Shown piece after piece: positions 11,082 through 23,218 of a stretch of DNA of 64,000 nucleotides. The notes under the pieces are model-generated. The model was not told the origin of the DNA, ran no database searches, and saw only the letters and a program-made list of their open reading frames with translations. The position numbers and the translations under genes were made by a program. Within the stretch, counting starts at the first letter, position 1. Each line of letters begins with the position of its first letter. Source of the stretch: Combretum micranthum (lineage: Eukaryota > Streptophyta > Magnoliopsida > Myrtales > Combretaceae); contig JAMXBD010002815.1 in the NCBI GenBank assembly GCA_024138025.1, positions 96,369 to 160,368 of the forward strand, read 5' to 3'.

Positions 11082-14000
11082 TGTCACGTCGCAAAGAGTG
11101 TTCTAAACGTGATAGTCTGTTACACTCAGTATCAAAGTTTAAGTATGAAAACCTTAGTCATTCCAAAAGATTTGGTATCGGGGATAAGGCATACCTTCAC
11201 GATTATAGAGGACCAACTTTGAAATAAGTTGTTTAAGAAGATATTCATACGAGTAATTAAGAATGAAAATCATAACGTAAACACCTTAAATATAGGAGTC
11301 TTACAAATATCAAAAGGGTATTCACCTATCAAAAGATATAGTCCATCATAGTCTATTCAAAATAATTACATCGAAGATTTACTTAGAAGTCTAAGTCTAT
11401 GTCTAGTCTTTGACTTCATCCAAAAACTCTTGAATCCTAAAGGGTAGTACCTGAGAAAAGTATCCCCTGGGCGTCAACCAAAGGTAGGGATGCTACAACA
11501 AATATCTAAGAGGGGGTAAGCTTACTTACTTAGTGAGAATTATTTCAACAAATAAAATACTTGAGAAATAAAAAATCAAACAAGTTATTTAAACAAGTAT
11601 ATGAGATGCAACAATCACATGACTAAACAATACATATGATTTTCCAAGAATATTATGTTGAATGGATTTATCCCTCCATGTTAGGTGTTCCGAGTTATAT
11701 AGACCATCATACACAAATAAAGTCTTTTGTACTTTCATGCAAGCCACTACTAACCGCTAAAATGTGGTTAATTTGAGTGTCTACCCACTATTTTATTCGG
11801 GTGACCATTCGCCATAGAGTAGAGTTTCGGGCTCTACGGACCTCACTACTATGCCCTTGTCCTACCAAAGGTATATTAATGAATTCAATGTGACTCACTA
11901 ATTGTTTATGCATAAATCATTTTATTTAAGTAATCATGGCACAATATTAGATGTTTCAAAAGTGATCATAGAATTTGTAGACTTATCATGCTTATACTAA
12001 ATCAACATTGATTATTTGACAATTCTTGCCTCGATATACTTAACATAATTTCAATTACATATGTAAGGCACATGCGTTTTCATGTTTTTATCTTTTCCTA
12101 CTGCTAATCTACAAGCAAAAATATAAGTATAAGAATGTAGGAAATTAAACTCACTCGGCCATTGTAGCAAAAAGCTCTAGTCATAGTATTCCTCGGGATA
12201 AGGAAACTCGAGCTCCACTTAGCCTAAACAAGAGAAATATTGATAAGATCATATTTTACACAAATTTTAACAAGCAATTAGTGGTTAATTTGTGTTGAAT
12301 TTCATAAAAATTGCTTGAATGGGTACTCAGATTGTTTAGGTTTATGTATAAGGTCTAAAGTTAACAAAGCAAAGCATAACAAGGCAAATTGAATCGAAAT
12401 TGAAGAATCTCAAGGATATGCCAGATTATCTGGATTATAAGCCATCGGCGTAAAGCCGGTATAGAGGATGATCAGAATGATAAAACTTCAACACTGCCTC
12501 TACGCAGTCGGCGTTTAACCAGCCTTGACATGGAACAGATTCAAGAATTCAAATGCTAGCAATTCTAATCCTATATGCTGCCGGCCTTAAGGAGGTGTAT
12601 GCTGAAGGTCAGAAACCAAGAATCAAGCACTGGCTCAACATTGCCAGTGTAAAGGGATTCAAAGCTAGCTTCTGCAATATGATTCAACGTCAACTTTCTA
12701 GGAATCAAAGCCGTCGGCTTCAAGAAGGCTTAGAGCGTCTACAGCATTGAATTTTGAAGGCTGTTATTTGCATAGCCAGCTTTACATTAAATCTGGCCGG
12801 CCTTTGAAGTTTCATTTGTATGCCGGCATTTCAAACCCTACGCCGCTGGTGTTGAAGCAATGTAGGTCATCCACAGAATGCAAACCGTTAATGCCGAAGC
12901 CAAAGCTGCCAGTGTGCAAGGGTTTTAGCAATGTACACCGCTTGTAAGCAGCCGATGTAGAAGTTGTAACTGCTGGCGTATGTTTTGTAATTACAACAAA
13001 TTATATGAAATGCCTGAATGTTTTGCTTATATATTTTAAGGATTCCTTGTTAGAAGACATTCGAAAATCATTGAAAAGCAAGAAAAAGAGAGTTTCACAA
13101 ATGTTTGAATTTGTTTTTCTCTTAGGGCATTAAAACCCTAATGTTTCTAGCAACTTAGAGGCGATTAGGGTTTAGCTACCATCAAGCAGTGCCCACAATT
13201 GTGGGATTATGGATTTGAAGACTCCAGTTTATGAAAAGAAACCATTATTAAAGTGTTTCAATCTCTGTTTTATTATTTTTATTACTTGATTGTATATTGA
13301 GATGTTGTTCTTCACTGATTATTATGAATATGTATGAATGGATTTGATGAAATAATATATGAATCATATTGATATTGAAATTGATTAATTGGGAATTTAG
13401 TTATTTTTACTTGTAATATATTTAATTTATGCCTGATCAACATAGGTTAGATGGATAGGGTTAGAGATACCCGGGAGGGATTCAACGATCCACACAAATA
13501 AAACTTAGGTTTTTGAATAAGATTTATCTTAGGGATGTGCAAGCCTGTGATGAAACTTAAGATTTCACTAATCTTTATGCGGTTAGGATTACAAATTTAG
13601 GTCACTTGGCGGTACTTATTTTCTAGTTTTAATTAGAATGGTAATTTTGGTGAGAGAAAATTGCTATTGAACTGTTAATCATAGATAAATTACCTTGGTA
13701 TGATAGTTTATGCTATGAAAGATTTTGCTACTTTGAGAGGTGAGCAATTCTCAGTGAATTTGATTAAATCCCCAAGTAATCAATTTTATTTATCAATTTT
13801 GAAGCATGAATAATTTCAATGAGAATATAAATGCATTATTCATATATTATCTGCATCTCTTAAACCTATATCTCTCGTTGTTGTTACTAGAACCTACGGT
13901 TTTAGTTCTTCACAAACATTTGTAGTCAATTTTAGTTAAATTATCATAGATTAATAAAAAATATGAACTTTCAATTGCCTAGCTTAGGGTAAAATTTAGT

Positions 14001-16532
14001 TTCTAGTAATTAGCCATTAGCTCTCTGTGGACACAACCTGGACTTTCCAGAAAATACTGCATTGCACCCGGTAATTTTGTTGATCGGTTAAGTATTACAC
14101 CTTTGTTTGAAATTGAAAATTATTAGATTATAATAGGTGTGTAAATACATCAGTTTCAAATATCCAAAATAAGTATTTCTTGGAAATTTTACATAAGCTT
14201 GTAATTTCTATTTTTCTAAGTTCGTCAAAATTCGTATGGAGTAAAATTCCAACTTAAAATGGCCATGACTTGCTCATTTTAACTCATAATTTTTCATATT
14301 ATATACCGTTTTCTACCTACTCGAAAAGATCTATCTATTTCTAAGATTATTTTTATCATAATCTGTCTTTTATGTTCCAAAAAGATGCGGTACAGAACTG
14401 ATACGAAAATTTCAGCCCTTAAAACATGATTTTTCCAAACTTTTTATCAATTAAAAATCCCTTTATAGCAATATATAGATATTTATATAGTTGAAAAATC
14501 CTTTTAATACATATGCAACTCATATTATACACATGATTCTAATAATATTGTCTTAATGAATAATTTTTCATAAAACAACTTGTCTTAACAGTTGAAAATG
14601 TGAAGTTTGACAATTTTATTTCAAGCCGTTCGAAATAAAACTAAAGATTTTTGAGTTATTAAGTGTGTGATATAATTGTTTTTCCTTAACTATTAAGAGA
14701 TGATTTATATTCAAAAATTTTTGTCTTTCCAAGTTAGCTACAAATTTTATTCCCTAAGTAGATTTTACTTAGTGAGTTGATTTTAACTTGTTTTGAAAAG
14801 CTTGTTTTGATCTTTATACTTATTAAAATGTTAGTGAGGATCTTATAAACAAGTTTTTAAGAAAATTCTCATAGCAAAGTATTATCAACATTAAAGGTTT
14901 TAGTAGTAGTTTGAAAAGAGCGTAAAGAATTTTTAGTTAATTTTTTAAAAGTCCTTGTATGTTAACAACACTAAAATCTATGGTGCTCTTTGTCTAAAAT
15001 TCTTTGAAAAGCATTTTGTTGAAATAAAATTCTAAATATTAATGACACTTTCCTAAGTGATAAAATTACATTTTTAAGGTGAGTTGAGCTTATTTTCTTT
15101 TACTTAAGAAAGAACTTTTGATTTTTATTAAGATAAAAATCAACATGATCATGCATGAAGATGAGTTTATAGCTAAGTAACATAACAAAAATAATTAATA
15201 AGGAATATAGAAATAAGCACATAATAAATATCAAGTATTAGAAGTCTTAGCTTGATTCAAGGCTTCCGGACTTAGACATGGGCAAGTGTAAAAAAAAAAA
15301 AGAAGAAATAAGAAAATTTGTTTTGACTTGATAGATAATTCTAAGACTAGTCTTAATTATAAGCATAGAATAAATAAGTAAATTGCTAATCATAAATAAA
15401 TAAATAACGGTTATGTTAGTGAGCTTATATGCTCTAAGAAACATATATATATATATAATATTATATAAAAGTGAATTAGAACAATAATAACATGATGACA
15501 CATGACAACAATAAAATAACAAAATAAGATTTGTACATGAACAAGAACAAGACATGAACATAGTGTTGCTTCCATAAAACTTATAGTTTTAAGAGATATT
15601 CATCATGGTCATGTTAAGTTACATGACATGGTAAAAAGATGTTAGTAAGAATTTTACTTAAGGTAGAAATGTGATTAGTAGAAAAAGAGAGGTTGCGGTA
15701 ATATAAGAATAGTGGGAATATGAGGAGATGAGAAAAAATTTCAAAGAAATGACTTGAGTAGTGATTTTGGGATAGTTTTGTTATGGTAAATGAGTGTGAA
15801 AGAAATGGAGGGAGATGGGGTATTTATAAAGCTTTGTGGAGGTAAATTAGTATGAATTAATTAAAATGAAAAAGAAAAAAAAGATAGAGGAATGGGAGAA
15901 GGGCACCAATTCTAGAGGGAGAAGAGAGAGAGAGAGGAGAGAGAGAGATTTGTTTTGTATTTTGTTATCGAAAAGCAATAATATGTAAGGTATAATGTGC
16001 ATAAAGTTGTATGTGAAAGGTATATTGTAAGAGATAGGTATGGCAGAGCGTAAGAATAGGTAGTAGAATAGTAGAAATAGATGAATAGTGTAGAATAGTA
16101 TCATGAATAGTAGATAAGACAAATTAATACCGGTAATAAAGAAAATACATGTAATTAAGATATATATGATATTTTTAGTACCGAAAAATTATAAACTAAT
16201 ATTTTTTAAAATCCTTATATTTTTACGAGTCTAACGGTGTTACCAAAATATTTTTATCGTTCGATGCACCAAGGTGTGGTTTTTGAAATCTGATCTCGTT
16301 TGGATCTGAAACGAACTAAATTTTAGAAAATCTGATATTTTTAAACTTCACTATATTATCATGGACTATACTCTGCAAACATCTCAATTTCATTGCTTAG
16401 GGGTTAAGAGCGCAAGATTGTCGGATCTAAATCCACTAGGGTTTGTTATAGGTTTGTAGACTTTAAGGTCTCTGGTTGACCTCTAGTTTATGATTTGAGC
16501 ATGAAACGTAGCATAAAATCTAGGGGTTTAGA
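11082..16532 (-). repeat. 5' LTR of the Tekay-like element, split by a nested solo LTR
   Basis: The segments 11082-12240 and 14159-16532 together match the 3' LTR at 874-4442. The 1918-bp interruption is the solo LTR described separately. The end at 16532 has decayed (GA where CA is expected) but abuts the AATAT duplication at 16533-16537. Confidence 0.88.
12241..14158. mobile_element. Nested solo LTR, 1.9 kb, with TSD AATAT
   Basis: The insert begins TGATAAGATC and ends CAGTTTCA, and is flanked by AATAT at 12236-12240 and 14159-14163. The other LTR of the host element lacks this segment, which gives an empty-site comparison. No internal coding region is present, so it fits a solo LTR left by recombination between two LTRs. 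A block near 14025-14080 (CTCTGTGGACACAACCTGGAC) resembles sequence found near the ends of some Tat/Ogre-type LTRs; the lineage is uncertain. The short frames at 12553-12947 are chance ORFs in its GC-richer part. The inserted strand cannot be set without a PBS or PPT. Confidence 0.82.
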
Positions 16533-16537
16533 AATAT
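16533..16537. repeat. Target site duplication, right copy (AATAT)
   Basis: Identical to 869-873; it closes the Tekay-like insertion. Confidence 0.85.
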
Positions 16538-16567
16538 ACTACTCTTTAACCCATATTCAATTAACAC

Positions 16568-17102
16568 TATAAAGTATCTGTAAATATTATATGCAAGCAC
16601 ATCCCTATAAAGTAGAAGCATTAGCAATATGGGATTAGAGTAACACTCTAACAATACGTTTGGCTCACTAGAATGGAATAAGGTTGGAAAAGAATAGTAA
16701 TTTCTTATTTTATGGTTAAGGGTATTTTCGCAATAAAACATGCTTTTTAGGCAGGAATAGCTATCCATCACGTAAATGGAAGGAATGTGGATTCCTTATC
16801 TATTCTATATCATATGAAATAGACAGTCTTTTGACATAATTTTCCCAAACCAAACAAAGGAATAAATATTCTATGGGAATAAAATGGAATAGTAATTCCA
16901 CTCCATTCAACCAAACATAGTGTAAAAGTGTTTACAGAAGAAAATGAAGTCTCGCATTGTTCAAATATGTGAACCTTGTCTCAGTAGAACTCTATATAAA
17001 GCATGAGACATGGTAGTTTTAGATTGTATTTATCACATGTGTTGTTGTCAACAACACATTAAATATTGTGAATAAATAAATAATAATTTCTATTCACATA
17101 GA
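16568..17102 (+). repeat. Dispersed repeat, copy A (interrupted by a MITE)
   Basis: Both flanks of the MITE at 16652-16922 match the reverse complement of 21030-21290. Shared landmarks are an ATGGGATTAGAGTAACACTC-like block, an AGAACTCTATATAAAGCATG-like block and a TGTGTTGTT..CAACAACACA-like palindrome. The TATA-like word and the palindrome suggest part of an LTR, but the ends are not defined and no coding part is linked. Identity is unknown. Confidence 0.6.
16652..16922. mobile_element. MITE, 271 bp, TAA target duplication (PIF/Harbinger or Tourist type)
   Basis: The ends are imperfect inverted repeats of about 28 bp: the left starts CAATACGTTTGG and the reverse complement of the right starts CACTATGTTTGG. 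TAA flanks both sides (16649-16651, 16923-16925). Copy B of the surrounding repeat at 21.2 kb lacks the insert and acts as an empty site. It has no coding capacity, so it depends on a transposase from elsewhere. Assignment to PIF/Harbinger rests on the 3-bp TAA duplication. Confidence 0.75.
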
Positions 17103-18555
17103 AAACATTTTAAACATTAAATATTATTTTCTTTATTTCAATTTTGAATTATTTTAAATTTTATATTATTTTTCATTATATACATATTTTATTTTTTATT
17201 TTGATAATGATAACACCATATTAATCTTTTTATTATATTTTATATTTTTAATGAGAGACTCTTAAGGATTCATTAGGTCTACGGGCTGGCTAGTGGATTT
17301 GCCTTGAACCTGCTAACCTTGGCAGGTTCAGTTAGCAGTTCCATGGCTAGACTTGGTATCAGGACCCAACTTAGATAGATGTCTAGATACATGGTATGAA
17401 TACTTATATTCGTACCCAATCTTGTGAAAGTAGGTTCCTAAAAAATAATACTTGTACCATTCCCTCCTAAACTCTATCTGGTTGAGCAAAATACAAATAG
17501 ATACCTTATAGGACAGGATTACCTCCTCACTCCTAATAAAATCAAAGATAGGCACTTCGAAATGGGCTGTAAATTCAATCCTAACCTACTATTAAATGGT
17601 TGATCCGCAAGTTTTTGCTCATCTGTACAACTTTAATCTTAACTAATTGGGATCCAACACAATGTATTGGATTTTTAATAAATATTTATAAATGTATAAT
17701 ATAATATATAGTAAATCATACAATTATTGATGGATATGTAAAATACTATAATATTTTTAAAATGGGTATAATTCTTTGACTTATGAGAATATAGCATTGT
17801 ATGATAAGATTATCATATGTATATAGGTACGTAAAAATTGCAACTTTTCTGCAAATGGCATTTCATATCCAAAGATGTGTTTTTTAAATATAAAAAGGTA
17901 TAAATAATGTAAACGATCAAAAGTATCGTTAATAAGATATAAACAGTATAAACTTTTGGAAGAAAAATCTAAAAAAAATGGAAAACAGTTCAAATTGTTG
18001 TATATAATTATAAACTTACTATGTGTTAAAACTTACAATTTATGTGGTGTTTTTCCATTTTATTTATTAAAAAAATTGATGGCTTTTCATGGAAGGTAAT
18101 TAATATATAAAGAGAAAAGTTAATATTGAAGAATTATAATATAAAATAAACTTCCAAAATTATATATTATGAAACAATAGATAATTTATTGTATATTATA
18201 TATATATTATAGTTATGCAATATATAAACCAAGTGTTAATTATCAATTATTTTTTTCTATCTCATGAACGTTATTTAGTTTTTAATGAAAATAGCGGTAA
18301 AAGGACGTAATAAAAAAACATAGCTATGTGAAAATTTAGTATTCTATGAAATGTGACGATACTAAAAGGTAATATTAAAAAAGTATAATATGAAAAAGTA
18401 CCCGACAAAAAAATCTGAAAAAAAAGGTAATAATGGAGAATATAAAAGGAAAAGATACAGAGGAAGTGATGGAGCAATAACAAAGGTATAAGAAGGTGGG
18501 AAAAAGTTTCAAATTATACATTATAATATATATATATATATATATATATTGTTCT
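17103..18555. other. AT-rich intergenic stretch with a (TA)n run
   Basis: No gene is seen. About 17270-17560 is less AT-rich and contains GTACC words like those of the hAT-like elements, but no ends are defined. A (TA) dinucleotide run of about 13 units lies near 18523-18549. Small ORFs on the minus strand (17328-17555, 17781-17993, 18271-18483) have AT-driven composition and match nothing I recognise. Confidence 0.5.
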
Positions 18556-19045
18556 ATGTGAGACAGGATAATACAATATCAAACTCGAATTCAACTCAAT
18601 GAAAAACTTAGAGCTGGAGCTCGAACTTTATTTTTAAAACTTTAACTTAACTTGATAAGCTTAAACTCAACTTGGTTAAGAATGATTATTCCTATAGAAA
18701 TTAATTAAACAAAAAATAAATTGGAGTTTGTGAATGTAATAAGGTTTTTAGTTAATTTGGTCTTACAATATAATAATTGAAAACCATTGGATATGAAATG
18801 AAGGAAAAACAAAAGAAAAGCAAAAATGAAAATAGGTTTTAAAATTTAGAAACAATTTGTGTTTTTATTATAAGACGTTCGATTAAACTCACAAGTTACT
18901 CAAAATCGAGTATTTTCAAACTTGAACTCGATAGCTACTTAAGTAGCTCGAACTCAAACTCTTTTGCAATCAAACCAAATTCAAATTATTATCAAGTTGA
19001 ACTTGAATAACTCTCGAGTGATCTTAACTCAGTTACATTCATAGT
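18556..19045. repeat. Decayed repeat with GAGCTC/CTCGAG words (hAT-like)
   Basis: The stretch carries repeated words of the AACTCGA / GAGCTCGAAC type in both orientations. Similar words recur at 48.3-48.4 kb and 53.75-54.01 kb. Such words are typical of the subterminal regions of some plant hAT non-autonomous elements. No clear terminal repeats or TSD are visible, so the call is tentative. Confidence 0.35.
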
Positions 19046-21029
19046 CCTACGTAAGTTTACTTTATATCTAAATTCCAAACAGTAAAGGATTAAGATGGAG
19101 GATTCATTTCCAAAACTGCAGTGGCCCAGCTTTACTAACCAATTCGGACTGAGTCTGACGAATCTTGCATGATGTCTTTGGACTATTTAGTATTCCAATT
19201 CTATTAATAAACTATTTATCATTGCCCATTGGTTCTACTTCCACCTAATCCCGTCGTTAAGATGATTTAGAGAGACAAAATATAAGATACATGAATAAGA
19301 CAGAAAAAGTTGTTGCAGATTTGAAAAATTAAGATTTTCCCTAATGGGTACAGGATAACAGGAATACAGAACAAATAAGGAAAAATGATTTAGCAGGACG
19401 ACATGTCAATTACATGAATAAGAAAGAAAATAGGTGGCCGCAATTTTGAATAATTTAAGATTTTCTTTGTTGAGTACAGGAATATAATTATATGTGTAAT
19501 ATAGGGATAATAATGCTAAAATCATTATTTGAATTTTGTGTGTTTTTTTAATCTTATAAGTAAAATTTGAAATTACTAAATATAATACCCAATTAAATGG
19601 AAATTTTTTATTTAAAAATTTAGTATGGTAAATATTTATATAATTAAACTTTTACTTATCAAATTTATTACTTCATAAGATAACTTGATAAACAATCTGT
19701 TGAAAAAAATATAAATGACAATTAGGCTAGTACACACATGCGACAGTAGAAACTACAAGACGAGTTTCTAAACAGATTTTAAGCTTTACCTAACCAACTA
19801 TTACCTATTTTGTCAATTATGCCCAACTTATGCAATTATAACAATAATAATAAAGAGATAAGGAAATGAGAAAATCACACCGGTATTTAATGTGGAGTTT
19901 GGTTTGCCTCCTAATCTTCACAGTCGAAAAATGTCTCACAAATGAAAACTTCATTCAATGCCTCAACACATACGGACTTTATCTATTGCCTTAAACAGGA
20001 GAGGACTCTACTAAAGCACTCACAAATAAATCTGTGAATAGCATCTTACAATATTAGCTTACTAATCTCATTATGATACTATTCACTCAACAAATACAAA
20101 TGCAAATCAAGAGAGTATGTTTATATAATCTATATAAATTAAGCTCTAATTTTTACATAAAAACACCCTAACAAGATTAGAGAAAAAAACAATAAAATTG
20201 ATAAGTGAAAGAACGGCCAACTAAAACGCCTAGTAATTTCAAATGTCAGATGTGGAAAAATAAAAATAAAAAAGGAAAATAAACCAAAATTGTTATATGA
20301 AAAAAAAAAAAAAAAAAACCACTTCCATGGTATATGCAAAATGAATATCGAGAAATAAATCATATAATAATATTACAACGGGTGCCCTGAGCCTTGAGGT
20401 ATATGGAAAATGAATCCAAAAAAAGTTAAACAAGTACGACAAAATATCATATCTTATTATTATTATTATTATAGAAAATGGCAATAAAAAATGAATGAAT
20501 AGAAGAACTGTCTTTCTCGTGCAGCTAGCCACCAAATCATGACCACCTTCAGATTAATGACAGAAATAATTTAGTAAGCAGCAATATCAAGAATTAAAAT
20601 ATGCACACCAAGCGAATCGAGTGAGATTTTTTATAATTGTTCCAATTAATATTGTTAAAGATATTATATTTTATTCGTCAGCGTCGGTACATAGTTAGCT
20701 ACTGTTCTTTTCCCACCGGGTAAATAAAAGAAATAGAAATATTCTTAGAATCAACAATGGTTAGATGCCCGATTCACTTGCTGTAGTTCCATATTTAGTA
20801 ATTCACAAAGTGTTTCTTCTATAGGGAGGAATTAAGAACTTTAATTGAAATAATGGTGGAGTCTTATTGAAACATTTGAACTCCTTCCTCCTACTTCTAT
20901 ATTCTATCAATTTTTTAATAATAAATATATAATCTTTATTATAAAAATAAGAAACAAAATAAATGTAAAATATAAAATAATAGAAAAGTTAAAAAAATTA
21001 AAAAAAAATCCATGTTTAGACTATTTTTA
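19046..21029. other. AT-rich intergenic stretch; one local duplication
   Basis: No gene is recognised. About 19270-19360 and 19397-19490 are diverged direct repeats with a spacing near 125 bp, sharing ACATGAATAAGA and TTAAGATTTTC words. A poly-A run sits near 20300-20319. Minus-strand ORFs at 20139-20535 are hydrophobic by T-richness and look like chance frames. Confidence 0.5.
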
Positions 21030-21290
21030 ATGTGAATAGAAAATATTAATTATATATTCATAATATTTAATATATCGATAACAACACATACGATAATCAT
21101 AATTCAAGATCATGTATCATACTTTATATAGAATTCTACTAAGTACACAATGTGACTAAATAATTTAAGATTTTTTTTTTCTTTTGTAAACTCTACTATT
21201 TAAGAGTGTTATTCCAATCCCACATTGTTAATATTTTAATTCAATAGGGATGTACTTGTGCATAAATAATTGCATATTCTAGATAATATT
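21030..21290 (-). repeat. Dispersed repeat, copy B
   Basis: This is the reverse-complement counterpart of 16568-17102, about 4.5 kb away, and lacks the MITE. It therefore shows the pre-insertion sequence for that MITE. Confidence 0.6.
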
Positions 21291-21635
21291 AAATGAATAT
21301 GCACTAAATAGTAGTATATTCTTATAATCATTTTATATTTTAAGTTTAAAATTATATTTCAAATTAAGAATTTTTATCGCTTCATTTTTTTTCCTAGGAG
21401 GATGATGGGCCAGACTTGTCTTGACCTAGCCTAAGACCCGATAAGTCTATGGGTTAACCTACCTCACACCCTAGCCAGGCGGTTTCGAGTCCATATTTTC
21501 CAAACCTAGAACCTAGAGATGGCTACCTATGTTATCTTTCTTACATAATTAGTTGCTTTTGATGTTTAAGGTTTTACAAAAAAAAAAAACTCCACCTCCT
21601 ACCAAATGCATATCCGTTTGAGACTGATTTAAAAA

Positions 21636-23210
21636 TAGGGGTGAGCAAGTTACCTTATTGCATAGGTACCCACCTAAACCCTACTCAATCACGTAGAGTC
21701 CAAAAGGGTATTAAGGTCACAGGGTACGATCCATGTATAGATTTTGTAGAACCTACTCTCACAACATAGATTACATGTACCTACCCTAGAGCATGTAGTT
21801 AAATATATTGAGGGTACATGTTTTAAGGTGTCTTATATCTGTACTATTAAATATTATAAAATAATGTTAATATACACAGAATAAATAATAATACTTCATT
21901 TTTTTGTCTAATGACCACTTTTTATCAAGATTATTATTTTGAAAATTATCTTTCAAAAATTTTTACTATAAAAGAATTTATACTATTTTATTTTAAAAAA
22001 CTTGTTATTTTTATTTTAGAATACCTATAATTGTATTATATACTTAAAATCCCAATTATATAGATTTTTATTTATCTTCAAGAATAATTAATATGGAAAT
22101 AGCTCTAAAGTTTTTAATTTTGACTTTGCAATAATTTCTACAATTGTGTTTAATATCATATAAATATATTCCACAAATGTTTGTTATAAGTTTCAGCTTT
22201 CCTACATTATAGATGTTGCATATTGCAGAACTTGTGATATTAACTAATTACTTTAAAAAATCCTTTCTACATGCTATTTACAATGAATATATGAAATTAA
22301 GGTAATCATACATATTAAATGAAACCATATTAAATACTGTAAATTTGAAATTTAACAAAAAGAAAAAAAAATAGAGATTTTGTAAGTAAATCAATAGATT
22401 CAATAGGATATCTTGTACCTTGTAGTTTTTACAAGTTATATAGTACAAGGTGGGTAAAAAGTGTCACAAGATAGGTTCCAGTATCAAATCTAATACCGTA
22501 TAACTTACGGGGTAGGGTATAGTTAGTAAGGGTAGGCATAGTTCGCTTAATCAGTGCATGACCTCATTTTTTGAATTGAACCAAAATAATCAATTTTTTT
22601 AAATGTCAAACATAAACCGATCCATTATTAGTGGTTAATTGCTTCAATGGTTAACCATTTTTTTTTTAATATTTTCGCTTTTTAACCATTTAACATAATA
22701 GTTGACTAAAAGTTGTTGTTAACCATATTTTTTGGTTGGTCCGTAAAAGCTCAATCCTTTGTTTCATAATTACATTAAAAAATTACAAATTAACAAGTTA
22801 AATATCACAATTACATTAAAAATTGTAAATCAATAAGTTAAATAACTATAAAAACAAACAACATATTTGGAATATAACTCTAATACAACATTACACAAAT
22901 TAAAAATTTACAGTCTTCTCCTTTTTCAAATTATGACACAACAACATAATAATAATTAAATCATAAATATTTAAAATATTGGTTTTAACGGTTAACCATT
23001 AATTGTCCGTCTCTCGTGGTTACAAATCGAAATCGAAATCAAGAATAAAAAAAAATAAAAGCCATGATCTTAAACTGAAACCAATGGACTAGTTAATGAT
23101 TTTTTTTATTGGTTTTCTAATTTCGTTCCGTTTTTTGATTTTATTGGTTTCTTTGCTTACTCTTATAGGTAGTACTCCATACCCTACCTACTATGTACCC
23201 GCTCACTCCT
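21636..23210. mobile_element. Non-autonomous hAT-like element, about 1.6 kb
   Basis: The left end reads TAGGGGTGAGC and the reverse complement of the right end reads TAGGAGTGAGC, close to the common terminal sequence of plant hAT elements. The flanks are TTTAAAAA (21628-21635) and ATTAAAAA (23211-23218), an 8-bp duplication with one difference, as expected for hAT. Subterminal GTACC/GGTAC words occur at both ends. It has no transposase frame. A second hAT-like element lies inside it. Confidence 0.72.
22528..23165. mobile_element. Second hAT-like element nested in the first
   Basis: The left end AAGGGTAGGCATAG and the right end (reverse complement AAGAGTAAGCAAAG) form imperfect inverted repeats. 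The flanks TAGTTAGT (22520-22527) and TAGGTAGT (23166-23173) differ by one base. Inside are repeated GGTTAACCATTAA-type words in both orientations, typical of a common plant hAT MITE type. Exact ends are uncertain by one or two bases. Confidence 0.55.
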
Positions 23211-23218
23211 ATTAAAAA

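Larger units (their letters stand above)
874..16532 (-). mobile_element. Full-length decayed Ty3/gypsy LTR retrotransposon (Tekay-like chromovirus)
   Basis: Two long related LTRs (874-4442 and 11082-16532) bracket an internal region read on the minus strand. Going 3' to 5' in window coordinates it holds a primer binding site, an extra upstream ORF, gag, protease, reverse transcriptase, RNase H, integrase and a chromodomain remnant. The element is flanked by the same 5 bases, AATAT, at 869-873 and 16533-16537, which fixes both ends. The LTRs have TG/CA-type ends (the first G at 875 is mutated to A). Protease-before-RT and RT-before-integrase order defines Ty3/gypsy. The chromodomain remnant and unusually long LTRs point to the Tekay/Del lineage; that assignment is inference. 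All ORFs carry stops and frameshifts, so the copy cannot move by itself. A 1918-bp solo LTR is nested in the 5' LTR. Confidence 0.93.

Noticed and set aside
12553..12947. Two plus-strand ORFs in the nested solo LTR
   Set aside because: No recognisable motif; they fall in the GC-richer patch of a non-coding LTR.
15898..15950. GA-rich runs in the LTRs as regulatory elements of a host gene
   Set aside because: The same runs occur at the same place in both LTRs and no host gene lies nearby.
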